Notes: generated by a model not told the origin, from the sequence alone. DNA of 64,000 nt from Marasmius tenuissimus (GCA_029532415.1 JAQOTA010000050.1:2480001-2544000), one strand, 5' to 3'. Numbered from the stretch's first letter, positions 12,224-28,581 are shown. Program-made: numbers and translations.

Positions 12224-14675
12224 ATGGGACGACACAGCTCACGTTCACGCTCACCCTCAAGAAGGTACGACGATCGCGACAGAGAACGTTCGAGTCGTGA
12301 CAGAGATTACGAAGACCGACACAAACGAAGACGGAGCAGGTCGAGGTCCAGAGGTCGAGACGATTATTCGAAACGGGATGGAGACAGGGAAAAGGACAGG
12401 GATAGAAGCTCAAGCAGGGATAGAAAGAAGAGGTGCGTAAACTACGAGTTCAGCCACATTACTTCTCCAGAACATCGCTGGAAAATTGCTTCTACAGACG
12501 CAAACGTGACAAGTCAGAGGAGCGCCGTGCAAGGAAAGCAGAGAAGAAACGAATGAAAGAGGAGGACGAAGCTCGTCAGATAGCGGAACTCAGTGTCTAC
12601 AGCGCAACTGACAATCCGTTCCACGACGTTAACCTTGGTCAACAGTTCCGCTGGCATAAGAAGAATGAAAAGGAACGGAAACAAGGGATGTCCGTACTTG
12701 AATCGCAACGGCGGGACGCTATTCGTCGACAAGAAGCGAAAGAGGAGCTGGACAGGCTGAACAAGAGGCGAGCTGAGAGGGAAGTTGAAGCGCGGCTGAG
12801 GGAGGAGGAGGAACTTCGAATGCAGAGGATGCAGGAGTCTGCTCAAATGTCTGATTGGTTAGCGAAAGAGGGAGACTTCCAACTCGATCAGGAGCGGTCG
12901 AGAGCTACCATTCGAGTCAAGGAGAAGAGGGCTAGAGCGATTGATTTCCTCGCTCTCAATCTGAGATATGTCAACCCACCTGAAGACGACGACAAGGAGG
13001 ATGATGCAGGCCTAGAGATTGACCTCGACGAACCTTACAAAATTCTTGATGTGCGTATCTCCCCTCGAAACCTTTGTGAAAGCCCGCTGAATAGTACATC
13101 AGAATCTCTCCGGAAACCAAGTAGAAGAGCTCCATGACGACATCGAGCGGTATCTTACACTAGAACAAGATGAGGTTAATATTGATTTTTGGACGGTATG
13201 TTTCAAAGTGCCTATTCATCAAGTCAAGGCGACTCAAGCTCTTTTGCAGAACATGATGGTCGTTTGCAAAGACAGAATGGAGCAATTCAAAGCAAGTGAG
13301 AGGCTGGGTGCTTCGGCGGCAGCCGCGGTAGAGAATGATATCTCTGCACTCCTCTCAAAGAAGACATACGAGGAGCTAGGCTCGCTACAGAGACAGGTAC
13401 AAGGGAAGCTTACTAGCGGAGAACCTGTGGACACGGACTATTGGGAATCATTGCTAAAGAAGATTTTGGTTTGGAAAGCAAAGGTACGTCGTCCGCCTTT
13501 CTCGGCCTGTTCAACTTCTCATGACGTTTCCAGGCAAATCTTCGTAGTCTGCACGAAGTAGTAGTCCGAAACCGACTTGAGCAGCTTCGGAAGCGCCAGA
13601 GAGACGAAGCTTTGCAAGCACAAGAAGAGCTCCTGGCTGGTGTTGCTAATTCAGCTTCCCTAGACGCCAGGGATGCCAAGCCGTCGATCGTCATCCAACC
13701 TGTTCCCGAGGACGAAGAACAAGAGTCATACGACCGCTCTATGAGTCCGCCTCTACTGGACATCACAAAAATACCAATTGAAGAACGTCAGATCGACATC
13801 CTCACTGAAGAAGAAGATAGGCAGGCATTGGTAAGAAGCACAGTGCTCCCCTCGATGTCACGGCCCTAACTTTGATTTACAGCTCAAGCAACGGAGGAAC
13901 GTCGCGGCGTCGCGCTTCGTACCAAAGGCAGCTCAAGCCACATCTGAAATCGACGAAAACGATGTCGATGCCAGTGGTGCTGACCTCGCCTCAGAGGCTC
14001 TGTACAGAGCGGAAGCTGAAAAAGAACTCGACGAAGAAGAAGAGTTGTTCAACATGGAAGAAAACATTACCAACCCAACGACTTACCATTGGGAAGACAA
14101 GTATCGACCTCGGAAACCAAGATACTTCAACCGTGTTCACACTGGATATGAGTGGAATAAGTACAATCAAACGCATTACGAGTAAGTGATAGTGTCTCGC
14201 TTTCGTGAACCCTTCTGAGTCTTATCCTCCAGTACCGACAATCCACCTCCTAAAGTTGTGCAGGGATATAAGGTGGGTCTTTCCCTCCATTTGCCAGTGC
14301 GCCTTCTAAAATCGTACAGTTCAATATCTTCTATCCGGACCTCATTGACAAGTCCAAAGCGCCAACTTACAAGATCGTTAAGGAGCCTGGAAACGATGAC
14401 ACTGTTCTGCTGCATTTTAGTGCCGGCCCGCCATACGAAGATATTGCATTCAGGATTGTCAACAGAGAATGGGAATTTTCACACAAGCGGTACGCTTCGA
14501 CCATGCCACAGTTTCTTCCTTTCGGAACTAACACAATAAATAGTGGCTTCCGAAGCAGTTTCGACAGAGGATGTCTTTCGCTCTGGTTCAATTTCAGGCG
14601 GAATGTAAGTCAACACCACAATGTTCACGTATGCATCCTCCGAGGCTAACAGCTCTCCAGTTCTACAGGAAGTAG
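12224..14675 (+). CDS. Cactin, spliceosome-associated factor
   Basis: Cactin is a conserved nuclear protein needed for accurate pre-mRNA splicing. The N terminus (MGRHSSRSRSPSRRYDD...) is an RS/RD-rich region, followed by a basic coiled coil (ERRARKAEKKRMKEEDEA) and the mid-domain with NPFHDVNLGQQFRWHKK and AIDFLALNLRY. The C-terminal cactin domain is unmistakable: YHWEDKYRPRKPRYFNRVHT, GYEWNKYNQTHYD, PTYKIVKEPG, LLHFSAGPPYEDIAFRIVN and REWEFSHKRGFRSSF, ending NFYRK-stop. Several introns of about 50 nt fall within. The start was chosen because it opens the RS tract; an upstream in-frame Met exists. Confidence 0.93.
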
Positions 14676-14944
14676 TGTTGCGATGTCTGTGTACAATGGT
14701 TGTATCTGTATCTACTGTTCTATGGACAACGGGGATGCGTTCGGGTACCTGGGGCTCGGACCCTTTCTGTTTGATGGGCCACTCTCATTGTGAGCTGAAA
14801 TTGTCCTTCCGCCCACATAATGAACCAAGCTATGAACAATGAAATCGACGACCTCGTGTGGACCTTTCCGGAAATCCACCAGGCCGTGTTTATATAAAGG
14901 TGCGTTCACGTTCGATAACCACCCTCTGACACTTCCTCCCAGTC

Positions 14945-16457
14945 ATGACTACCTTCTCTGCGAGAACTCCTTCGAAAACTCCCGCGAAAACTCCCCGACG
15001 AAGACGCCCCTATGTTTTGGAAATACGTCGACCTCTGGCGCAGGCAGCCATCAACACAAATCAAGTCTCTCGAGCGGCAGCTTCTACATGGCTAATACCT
15101 GCGCCGGAGCCCTCCACTGCAAAACCTAGAAGAACGCGAGGTGTATCGAAAATACAACTGGAGGAAGATCTATTTCTCAGCGCTGTACAGCCCCCAGAGA
15201 AGAGACAGAAGACGGAGCAGATTGAGGACCTCGAGGAAATCGTACTCGACTTTGACCCTGTTGCGGAGAACGACGCCATTATATATGCTCAACACTGGGA
15301 GTTTGTCCGAAGTCCAACGGCCCCACCTGCCCCTGAACGTTCTCGCATGGAAAACAATGCAGTGGCAATGTGGCTGGCAGCACACTTGACGGAGATGTTG
15401 GTCGCAAATATCGGTAAGGAAATCTAACCTTGAGCCGTTGGGCGTGTTCTCACCTCTGTACAGCTCTCAGGTGGTTCGTGTGCGAGGCGGCCGCTCGAGA
15501 CTTGGAGTATACACTCGATTTCTTCCAACCCGATAGCGCCATCGTATTCTTGGCTTTGAAATACGTGGAGGACATCCTCCCTCGAGCGGATTTTGACCAG
15601 CACGGCCGAAACGACGCAGACTGTGCAACCATGATTTTGAGAGCATTTCTGTCTGCCCTCTCTTTGGCATCCAAATGGTTGGACGACTACTCCCAACCCC
15701 TCCATGAATGGTATGTGGCCCCATCCCATCTCATGTGATCCTACTTACCTTCCGCGGATCACTCAGGGGATCACATATGCGACTTTCCAAAGCAGTCATT
15801 GTAGAGCTGGAACTTCTCGCCCTCACCACTATGGACTGGACTCTCTCCATCGAACCTCCCGAATGGACATCGTGGCTGTTCGGCTTGCAGAAGCGCGCCG
15901 CTGCAATGAACTCTAGCCTTTTGAACTGGAAGTCCATGGAGATTGTCGTCGAGTTGATCGGAAGGTCGCTTAGCAAGTTGCTCGCCACCTACACACCAGA
16001 ACCCTACGAGCCAGTTCTGACTCAAGTTGACACCAGTTGGGTCGGAGGCTCCACCCAAAAGCGCCAGAACGCCTGCGCCAGCTTCCAAAAATTATTGGCG
16101 ATGGATCTAGGGAGGTCCACCACACTCCAAGGATCTTCCCATTTGCGCCGTAGCACTGTTTCTGTCGCGCCAACGCTCAGCGTGTCCACCAGTCGAATGC
16201 CTTCCGAAAGGAACCGTGTCTCCAGAAGATCCATCTCGACTTATCGACCGTTGGAAGATACCCACCTCCCCAGCAGGCGCAGCGTCTCTACCAGCCACAA
16301 CGCCCTGTTCACCGCCACCACTGCCGAGCAAAGTGGATCGGCAATCTTGGAGCAGGGTGCAAATGACGCGCGTTCGGATCGAAAAATTAATACGGCCATC
16401 CATCGTTGGCGGGAAAGTGTCCCCCATTGGCCCCATGCAAATCAGCCAGCGGCTTAG
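14945..16457 (+). CDS. Cyclin-box-like protein (uncharacterised)
   Basis: Three exons (14945-15413, 15464-15710, 15767-16457) give 468 residues. The N terminus is basic and Thr/Pro-rich (SARTPSKTPAKTPRRRR), typical of CDK phosphorylation sites. The centre (about residues 130-280) reads as helices with the cyclin-fold pattern: AMWLAAHLTEMLVANIALRW, then ATMILRAFLSALSLASKWLD, then LSKAVIVELELLALTTMDW, like the helix 3-5 block of PCL/Pho80-type and other fungal cyclin boxes. The C terminus is Ser/Arg-rich and disordered. I infer a CDK partner. The exact subfamily is not identifiable by eye, and a helical protein of another class remains possible. Confidence 0.6.
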
Positions 16458-17169
16458 ATTAGTCTGCTACCCTTCTTTTCACCAAATAAAAACGACTGTT
16501 CCAGCGTGGTTGTCGATCGTTTCTTCGATCTCGAACGTAAACTAAATGGTTGTATGAATATGTATAATACGCACAAGTAGGTCTAATAATGTACGGGCAT
16601 CTTCAGCTTCCAGAACACTTATTGCCGAGTAACTTATGTATATCTGGTATAATTCCTTACTTCTAGATTTCGGACCATCTTTGGACCCTTTTCAGCCTCC
16701 CAATTCCTCCTCCAATTCTCTAATCTTTCGCGTTGAGTTGGAGCTACTAGCTGGAAGATACTTCGTGGGGCCTCAGGAGCAGTGGGGTGATTACGCGCCG
16801 GAATTATCCGTCCCAGTATGGAAGTATCGTTTAACCTCCTTCAACGTGCCATTTGAACTTCGCCACCGTCTCTTCTCCGAACCATTACAAAGCTTGATGC
16901 ATGATGAATCGCTGTCATACGCTTCACAACAGCCCGAGTGATTGTTCGCAGAAATTTTGGGAAATGAGCCAATGGATTCGTAATGCCGTCCGATGCCTCG
17001 GACGTCGAAAACAGGTGCCCCTGGTTCCGTGAATCTGCCTATATAATGGAGACGTGCTCCAGCGCGCTCAATTCACGATCGCGTTATCCCTTCATCAAGC
17101 CGCGTCTCCGACCCACACGACACCGACATTTAAGACTACCGAGGAAGACTCGACGATTCCTTCCGTAGA
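16458..17169. other. Intergenic region upstream of the MFS gene
   Basis: About 710 bp. It holds the cyclin-like gene's 3' flank and the MFS promoter. An open stretch at 16636-16941 encodes no recognisable protein and lacks splice or homology support. Confidence 0.5.
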
Positions 17170-19422
17170 ATGTCGAAGGAGGCCCCCGTGAACGAAAAGA
17201 GGACTCTGTTCCGGTCATGTATGATCGTAGCAGCGTGCACCTTGGCTATGATTGTCAATGTACGTCTTATATTTGATTCTGGGAGACCCGAGATACTGAC
17301 GTTTGCTTCGCTGTTTTGTAGGTCGCGAACGCGACGAGTGCTTCAATATCAGTACCTACAATTTCAGAGGAACTTCACGTTTCACCGATTGATATTGTCT
17401 GGATCGTTTCTGCATACCCTCTCAGCTCAGTCAGTCGGAGTATTCTGTTCGTGGCTATTCGTTCGCTGACCCACATGCCATCTGTAAAGGGATGCCTCTT
17501 GCTGCTGTTTGGACGTTTGGCAGATCTTTACGGCCGAAAAACCACTTTCTCGCTCGGTAATCTGTGGCTCGTTGGGTTAACATTAGGCTGCGCATTCGCG
17601 GATAGTGAGGTCTTTGAACGGTCTTTGGTGAACCGAGGTTGATATGAAGTAACGTTCCACAGATGCTACGACTTTGAGTATCCTGCGTGGGTTCCAGGGT
17701 GTCGGTGCGGCTGCGACCATACCTGCCTCAGTTCGTACCACCCTTGGTCTCAATGGTCAAATTTCAAACCTCACACTGATTTGCACGCTAGCTCGGGATT
17801 CTCGCACATCATTTTCCTCCCTCTCACGCTCGGTCGATAGCATTTGCGACGTTCGCTGCTGGGGCTCCTGTTGGTGGCAGCTTTGGCACGATATTGGGAG
17901 GCGCTTTGGTCCAGTTGACCGAGTATGTGGACTATTATGCAAGTGTCATGACCTTGGCTTATCACGAAATTGGTTTAGGAAGACGTGGCGATCCCCTTTT
18001 TACCTCAACACTGTAAGTCTTCTCACTTTACTCGAAGGATACGTTCCAACTCACATGTATCAAAGGGCCTTGCTTTTCTTTCGTTTCTGATTGGTTTCTT
18101 CTTCATCGAGCAAGATCGGCCGTCAGAAGAACCTGACAGGCGGGTTGACTGGATAGGCGCACTGTTGGCGACGGCAGGTCTAACGCTAATTATCTTCGTA
18201 CTCGGACAAGGCGAGGTTGCTCCCAAGCAATGGGCCACCGGTTGTAAGACGAGGTGTCCTCCATTCAATGAATCAGCGAGTCTTACCACACTCACAGATA
18301 TTATTGGCTTGATGATAGCGGGCGTCATCTTGCTCATCCTCTTTGTCTTGTGGCAGCACCACCTTGAGAAAGCCAGGGATGGTGGTTCAAGCCCAGACTC
18401 AATTCTCAACCGACTCCCAACCCCTCCTCCCCTGATGAAGCTCTCGCTATGGACCAGGGCTAATGGAAGGGTAGCTGTCGTCATGTGCATCGCGTTCTTG
18501 AACTGGTGTTGCTTCCTTAGCTGGTCATATTGGACCACAGTATGTACCCTCCATAATTGGCATCACAATCGCCATACTGATCGTCCCATGACAGTTGTAC
18601 TACCAGGAGTATCTAGGATTATCTCCGGTTCTGACTATGGTACGCCTAGTACCCATGACCATCACCGGGATTGCGTGCAATGTTGTCGTTGCTCTTTTTG
18701 TCGGACGTCTGCCGTTCGTAATTTTGATGGGTACGTGGTACTCGAACTTCAGCGTCATTTGCGCTGATCGTCTCCCCAGCGGTTGGAACGGGTCTCACGT
18801 CAACAGCTGCTCTACTTTTTGCATTGATAAACCCAAGCGCTACGTACTGGGCATTTGGATTCCCCGCAGCCATCGTTTCTGTAGTTGGTGCTGACTTCGT
18901 GTTTGCCGCCGGGACTCTGTTCATCGCGAAGGTATCGTTACCTCATGAACAAAGTGTGGCGGGGGGTGTCTTCCAATGCATGACTCAGGTAAGGGAAATC
19001 GATCATCCAGACCTTCCGACGCTGATTTTGCAACACAGCTCGGTACTTCCCTTGGTATCACCATTTCGACCGTCGTTTCGAATCGTGTCGCTGCAACCGA
19101 AGTCGACCGGTTGGAAAGCTACAAAGCTGCACAGTGGACAAATTTAGGATTTGGCATACTGGGTCAGTCGTTAATCTTACGGTCTGAGCCTCGTATACTC
19201 AATCAACTACCTACAGCGGCGTCGCTGTCCATAATATGGTTACGTGGTGTAGGACCTATAGGTCACAACTCAAAAACAGCGCCTCCGGAAGACGTTGAGC
19301 AAGGCAGGGACACGGATTCAACAGAGAAAGAGCGGCCTGATAAAGACAAGAAGCTGAATGAAAGTGTTGATGTTGAGGTTCGAGATGCGAGCAAGAGGGC
19401 ACCCGAGGAGTCCTCTTTATAG
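17170..19422 (+). CDS. MFS transporter, DHA2 (14-span) drug:H+ antiporter family
   Basis: This is a proton-coupled exporter of the plasma or vacuolar membrane; its substrate cannot be read from sequence. Seven or more exons join as a classic DHA2 protein: span 1 with SCMIVAACTLAMIVNVANAT, then VSPIDIVWIVSAYPLSSG, motif A GRLADLYGRK, LRGFQGVGAAATIPASLGIL, and motif C-like AAGAPVGGSFGTILGGAL. After TWRSPFYLN come GLAFLSFLIGFFFIEQDRP, WIGALLATAGLTLIIFVLG and later hydrophobic spans, with a final span around LGFGILAASLSIIWL. The cytosolic tail is highly charged (EDVEQGRDTDSTEKERPDKD) and ends APEESSL. The ATG at 17170 immediately precedes the first cytosolic segment. Confidence 0.9.
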
Positions 19423-19709
19423 AATTTCACGACTAACGGACATATAATGACTTCGTAATGAAACACGGGATCTTAGAAAGTCTTACTAGAGAACAGCTAT
19501 ACTCAGCGCAATAATGAGGGTAAGAGTGAGTCTAACTGAGCCTGACTGAGTTCATCAGCTTCGGCCTCCGGGGACACAGGTTTCCAAGTTAGTCAACCGC
19601 CCCATGTGACACCAAACCACCTCCGACTCAGGAATTGACGCGCGTGCACTGCAGTTTCCAACTTCTTTTCTCTTTTTACTACTTGATTCTCTGAACGAAC
19701 GACACGAAC

Positions 19710-22700
19710 ATGGCTGGATTGAGCAACAAGATGGATATCGACGAGGCTGCTATTGATGAAGGCCTCTACTCCCGTCAACTGCGAGTTCTTCCCCCATCTC
19801 TCGAGTGCTGTGGTGATCTAACGGTCTTCTTGTGCATAGATACGTGCTTGGGCACGAAGGTACGAGGCTATCGATGAGGACAATGGGGAAATGTGTCTCA
19901 CTGGGAGTTTTCACACCACAGCTATGAAGAGAATGGCAGCATCGAATGTCCTGATCGTTGGCATGCAGGGCTTGGGTGTCGAAATAGGTCGCGTCTTTCC
20001 TTTAGTCATCGTCAAAACTTATCGCCCTGACGGCTTTTGCAGCGAAGGACATCGTTCTTGCGGGTGTCAAGTCTGTCACCATCTTCGATCCAGAACCGGT
20101 GGCTATCCAAGATCTCAGCTCACAAGTCCGCTCTCTGCCTCCGTCAAACCTACTATCGCTGACGATCCCTTTGATGCTCAGTTCTTCTTGCGCGCAGAGG
20201 ATGTTGGAAAGTCACGGGCAGAAGCGACAGCTCCAAGATTAGCGGAGTTGAATGCATATGTACCAGTGAAGAATCTCGGAGGCACAGCAGGGCAGGAAAT
20301 TACGGTTGACCTTATAAAAGGTTTCCAGGTGTGTACATTCATTTCATTCCAGTATTGCCCTGTTGATTGATGACTGGCGTAGGTCGTTGTTCTGTGCAAC
20401 GCTCCTTTCAACAAACAACTCGAGTTGAATGACTGGACTCACGAGAACGGCGTTCATTTCATCGCAACAGAAACGCGTGGATTGTTCGGGTATCTGCATT
20501 TTTTCTCTGCCCGTCTTACTATTTCACTCAAACTCCCTCAAGCTCTATTTTCAACGACTTTGGACCTAGATTTACCTGCGTCGATCCTACTGGCGAGCAA
20601 CCCTTGAGTGGAATGATTGTTTCGGTCTCAAAGGTGAGTTCGTATGGACCAAAAGAATATCACCTCTTTAACCGCGTCTTCAGGATAATGAGGGTCTCGT
20701 CACCTGCCTTGACGAAACAAGACACGGCTTGGAAGACGGGGACTTTGTGACATTCTCGGAGGTGCAAGGAATGACCGAGTTGAATGGATGCGAGCCGCGT
20801 AAGATAACGGTCAAGGGACCTTATACCTTTTCCATCGGAGACACGTCTGGACTTAGCGACTTCAAGACCGGAGGCTTGTTTACACAAGTCAAGATGCCCA
20901 AGATCATCGACTTCGTGCGTTCTACCAAGCCGTCACATTTTTTACATCTACTCAAACACGGTTTCAGAAATCCTTGCGTGAATCTTCGCAGTCGCCAGAG
21001 TTCTTCATCACGGACTTCGCCAAATTTGACAGACCCGCGACTCTACACGCCGGCTTCCAAGCGCTCTCGGAGTTCCAATCCCAACACAAACGCCTTCCTC
21101 GACCGAGAAATGCCGACGATGCGACCGGTCTCATCGCGATCGCGAAGAAACTGAACGCAGACTTGGACGAGAAGGTCATCACGGAGCTTGCGTACCAGGC
21201 AACGGGTGATCTGGCTCCTGTCAACGCAGTCATCGGTGCCTTTGTCGCACAGGAAGTCATGAAGGCTTGCTCTGCCAAGTTCCACCCTATGTTGCAACAC
21301 CTGTACTTCGATTCCCTGGAATCCCTACCTAAAGAACTCCCCACCGAGGCGGACTGCCAACCTACAGGCTCACGGTACGATGCTCAAATTGCAGTCTTCG
21401 GTAAAAAGTTCCAGGAGAAGATTTCCAATCATCGTCAATTCCTGGTGGGATCTGGTGCTATTGGATGCGAGATGCTGAAAAACTGGAGTATGATGGGCGT
21501 GGCTGGTGGGCCGAAGGGAGCGATTCAAGTCACTGACCTGGACACTATCGAGAAGAGCAACCTCAACCGACAGTTCCTGTTCAGACCAAAGGACCTTGGG
21601 AAGTTCAAGGCTGAAGTTGCTGCCCGGGTCGTTTCAGAAATGAACACCGATTTGGCTGGAAAGATTACCACCAGGCAAGAAGCCGTGGGCCCGGATACAG
21701 AGGGTGCGTTGTTTAGTGAAATTTTCCTGTCCTTGACTCGAGCTCTATCCTCAGACGTCTACCACGAGAACTTTTTCAACGACCTCGATGCCGTTACTAA
21801 TGCACTGGACAATGTCAAAGCCAGTAAGATCGGGTTTCCCCTTATGTGTCATGCTACCGGCTGACTTCGCCTAGGGTTGTACATGGACCAACGCTGCGTC
21901 TTCTACAGAAAGCCTCTCGTTGACTCTGGAACGTTGGGTACCAAGGGCAATGTTCAAGTGGTCATTCCCCACTTGACCGAATCCTATGCATCCTCTCAGG
22001 ACCCTCCTGAGAAGGAAACACCCTCATGTACCGTCAAGAACTTCCCTAATGCCATTCAACATACCATCGAGGTAATTATAGTACCACAGAGATTCGAACC
22101 CGTCTGACTCGAATTTCGTGCTTAGTGGAGCAAGAAGTTGTTTGAAGACTTTTTCGTCAAGCCTCCTCAGGAAGCCAACTCCTACCTGTCGGATGCGGGC
22201 TACCTAGAAAACGCACTCAAATACTCGGGTCAACAGGGACAATTAGTGGACCAGCTGCTCTCGTATCTAGTCACCGACAAACCTCTCACCTTCGAGGAAT
22301 GTATTGTCTGGGCGCGACTCCAATTCGAAGAGAGGTTCAACAACGAGATTCGCCAGTTGTTGTTCAGCTTCCCTAAGGATGCCACCACGAGCAGCGGGCA
22401 ACCCTTCTGGAGTGGCCCTAAGCGCGCTCCCGACCCGTTGACCTTCAACTCCAACGACGTGAGTTTGCTTACTCTTCTTACTTATAAATATTCACGTCGT
22501 TTCCGTAGCCCTTGCATTTGTCTTTCATCATTGCTGCTGCAAACCTACACGCCTTCAACTATGGTCTCAAAGGGGAGACCGACCCGAATTTCTATAAGAA
22601 GGTGGCCGACTCCGTGATTGTGCCCGAATTCACGCCCAAAAGCGGTGTTAAAATCCAAGTGAATGAGAACGATCCAGTCCCCCAAGAGGCGAGCGGGCCC

Positions 22701-23601
22701 GGTCCGTTGTTCGTTCGTATGCAATTACTCAGCGACTGACGTTGATTTGTAGACGATGTCACGGAAGTTATATCAAAGTTGCCAGCTCCTTCGTCGCTCG
22801 CTGGATATCGTCTCAACCCTGTCGAATTTGAGAAGGATGACGACACCAATCATCACATCGATTTTATCACCGCTGCGTCAAACCTTCGGGCCACGAACTA
22901 CAACATCACCACGGCAGATCGCCACACCACCAAACAGATTGCCGGCAAGATCATCCCAGCCATTGCCACCACCACGTCCCTGGTGACCGGTTTGGTTTGT
23001 TTGGAAATCTACAAGGTATCTTTACTACATCTAGTTGTAGCGACACGCATTAAATATCTTCCTCAGATCATCGATGGAAAAGACAGGCTTGAAGAGTACA
23101 AGAATGGGTTCGTCAACCTAGCATTACCCTTCTTCGGCTTCTCTGAGCCCATCGGAGCTGCGAAGCTCAAGTATAACGATACCGAGTGGACACTGTGGGA
23201 TCGGTTCGAGTTCAACGGGGACCCTACTCTCAAAGAAATCGTTGACTGGTTCAGCAAAGAACACAAACTAGAAATCAGTATGGTTAGTCAAGGTGTCAGT
23301 ATGCTCTGGAGCTCCTTCGTTGGAAAGAAGAAGGTAAGCGACTTGGTCGAACCAGCCCGGACATCAAGCTTACCCTGACACACTCGCAGAGCGAGGAGCG
23401 GCTTCCCTTGAAGTTCAGCAAACTTGTCGAGCACGTCAGTAAGAAGCCTGTCGCTCCTCACGTCACATACTTCATCGCAGAAGTCATGGTCACTAACGAA
23501 GAGGACGAGGATGTTGAGGTATGCGATTGCACTAAAGAAGTGTATCATAGCTTTACTTACGAACTGTTCCTCAGGTTCCTTACGTTGTCGTTCGCCGGTA
23601 A
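19710..23601 (+). CDS. UBA1: Ubiquitin-activating enzyme E1
   Basis: It adenylates ubiquitin's C terminus with ATP, carries it as a thioester and hands it to E2 enzymes. The order is inactive adenylation repeat ([20 protein letters not shown]), first catalytic-cysteine half domain, and active adenylation domain with [13 protein letters not shown] and [17 protein letters not shown] near 21450-21590. The second catalytic-cysteine domain has [18 protein letters not shown] (catalytic Cys codon 22027-22029), followed by [18 protein letters not shown] and the C-terminal ubiquitin-fold domain. The last intron (about 23519-23574) joins to [12 protein letters not shown], the expected E1 ending. About eleven short introns are spread evenly. 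The N terminus is [12 protein letters not shown]. The gene ends about 100 bp from the convergent AFG2 stop. Confidence 0.97.
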
Positions 23602-23704
23602 TTTGGACAAGGGCACGCGCGACAGAAGAAGTAAAATGTATCATACATGCGTTAGATTGTACACATTCGGAAATGTTCACTGATCTGCAACGAGCGGGAC
23701 CTAA

Positions 23705-26654
<2,950 letters not shown>

Positions 26655-26726
26655 CACTAAGCGCCCGTTTGGAGGCGCGCGCAAAGACAACCGCTACCGA
26701 GACGAGGCAGTTTGGTTTCCCACCAA
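26655..26726. promoter_or_regulatory. 72-bp shared bidirectional promoter of AFG2 and GPI16
   Basis: Only about 72 bp separate the start codons of AFG2 (-) and GPI16 (+). Both promoters, and probably the 5' untranslated regions, must overlap each other or the neighbouring coding sequence unless an undetected upstream exon exists. Confidence 0.6.
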
Positions 26727-28581
26727 ATGCAACTCCCATTTCACCTATTCTTCACGTTCATTCTCTTAACATGCTCTCCTGCTTTCGGTCTGAATGCTGC
26801 AATCGAGGAATTCAATGAAGACCTGTCTATTCGTTCTTTGCGTGACGGCAAAGTGGTCTCCAGCTTTTCATTCAGGACGTTACTCCGACACGCTACCCCA
26901 AGGGACCCCCGACATCTCTCGTCTGACGACGACAACGATATCTGTAAGCAATCGATGCTACAGTTACTCTTTCTTACTCACAACCAGGATTCAGCGCAAC
27001 ACTACACCCTTTTCCCGCTCACGTTGGGTCAAATCCTCCGACAGTATGCTATTACAGAATTACACCTTACTTTAAATGCTGGAAAGTGGAAATACGACTC
27101 CTGGGGGGCTCCTGAAGAACTAGGTGTTGGCACTGGAGCAGAGCTTTGGGCATGGATGGCGGACGGCGGTTCTATGAGGTATGAGCTCTAGAGAAGCTTC
27201 AGGGCACGTTCATTGACCCTCTCTTAGCGTCGACGACCGCTGGCAAGGTCTTAGAAATGCCCTCGCAGGTCTCTTCTGTGCATCTCTCGGCTCTTTGGAT
27301 ACACTCAGGACAACTTCGCCGAAGCTCGCTTTCCCCCCAGAAGGATCTTTGCCAGACTTTGGCCTTCCCTACCAAACACGGCACGCCTCGCATGCATCAG
27401 AACACGTCTGCACAGAGAACTTGACACCATTCTTGAAACTTCTACCATGCAAATCATCATCCGGACTGGCCTCGCTCCTGAATCCCCACCGTTTGTTCGA
27501 TGCTGATTGGCATGGTATGGGAGTGCACGTTACTTGGAAGCCTGAGGGAATTGAGGTTCGGTTGAGCTTCCAACTGGTCTCTGACCCTCTGAGATCAACA
27601 TCGGTACAGAAGCAAAGTTAGTGAGCCTATTCAACTCACACCCTTTGACTTTGCTCACGCTCATTCGCCGCAGATTGGTCACTCGAATCTCTGTTCGACC
27701 GCAAGATTCAGAAGTCATGTCCTGCCGTTCATCGCAGTCAAATCTCTGTCAGGCTTCCAACCAACGGAATGTACCGGATAACTCCAGAGCCCCCCAAAGT
27801 TGACGGACATGTAGCGCTGTACGAGCTCGAGTCAGCATTGCCAGAACCGCTGAACGTAGGGATGGAATGGGCTTCGGATTTCGAGTATTGTGCGCTCTTT
27901 CGCTTCACTTTCACCTTCTGACAGCGGCTGATACAAAACATGTACAGCGACTAGCCTGCGGGATTCGACATTGGTTCCCCTCTCCATACATCGCACTCTG
28001 CAAGGGCCTAGCCAAGATAGAGGACGACTGCAGGTTGCCCTCAAGAATAATGGTCCCGAGGACCTGAAAGTGCTGTACCTGGAGACTATGCCATGGCTCC
28101 TTCAATTCTATCTGCACACCATGTCCACTGAAGTTGACGGAATAGCTCGCGGTAAGGCTCACAAGTCTATAGATTTGCATTGCTCTAACGACGTTTAGGC
28201 GGACTGATATCCAATGTGTCTTATATACCCCCGGTCCCTCACTCCCAACCTGCGACATTCGAATCAGTTCTTCTGGTCCCCGGAAATTCGACGGTTACAT
28301 ACTCTGTCGATGTTACGAAGGCATTCCTTCGATACACTGAGCACCCTCCAGACGCCCAGCGTGGATGGGACCTTCCGCCGGCAGTCTTTGTTCCGCTTTC
28401 TGAGAACAACTCCCGTCGGATCTACACGCCAGCACTTCTTGTGGATCTGGCGACGCCTGATTTTAGTATGCCTTACAACGTTATCATCTTCACCTGCTCG
28501 GTCGTCGCCTTCATCTTCGGAAGTATATTCAATCTGTTGACGAGGAAGTTCGTCGTTGTACAGCTACAGGGGCAAACCTAA
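26727..28581 (+). CDS. GPI16: GPI transamidase subunit PIG-T/Gpi16
   Basis: This is a core subunit of the ER complex that attaches GPI anchors to protein C termini. It starts MQLPFHLFFTFILLTCSPAF, a signal peptide, then LNAAIEEFNEDLSIRSLRDG. The family hallmark HYTLFPLTLGQILRQY / ELHLTLNAGKWKYDSWG appears after the first intron, and SVDDRWQGLRNALAGLFCASL after the second. CTENLTPFLKLLPCKSSSGL carries the conserved cysteines near residue 180, and the domain continues through LFDADWHGMGVHV and RVLWVM-like beta strands. A single membrane span (YNVIIFTCSVVAFIFGSIFNL) lies at the C terminus, followed by a short tail ending QLQGQT. Length and architecture match PIG-T. The start is the ATG that directly opens the signal peptide. 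Confidence 0.93.

Noticed and set aside
16636..16941. 101-residue open frame between the cyclin-like and MFS genes
   Set aside because: There are no homology cues, no intron structure and no nearby conserved partner; it is likely chance.
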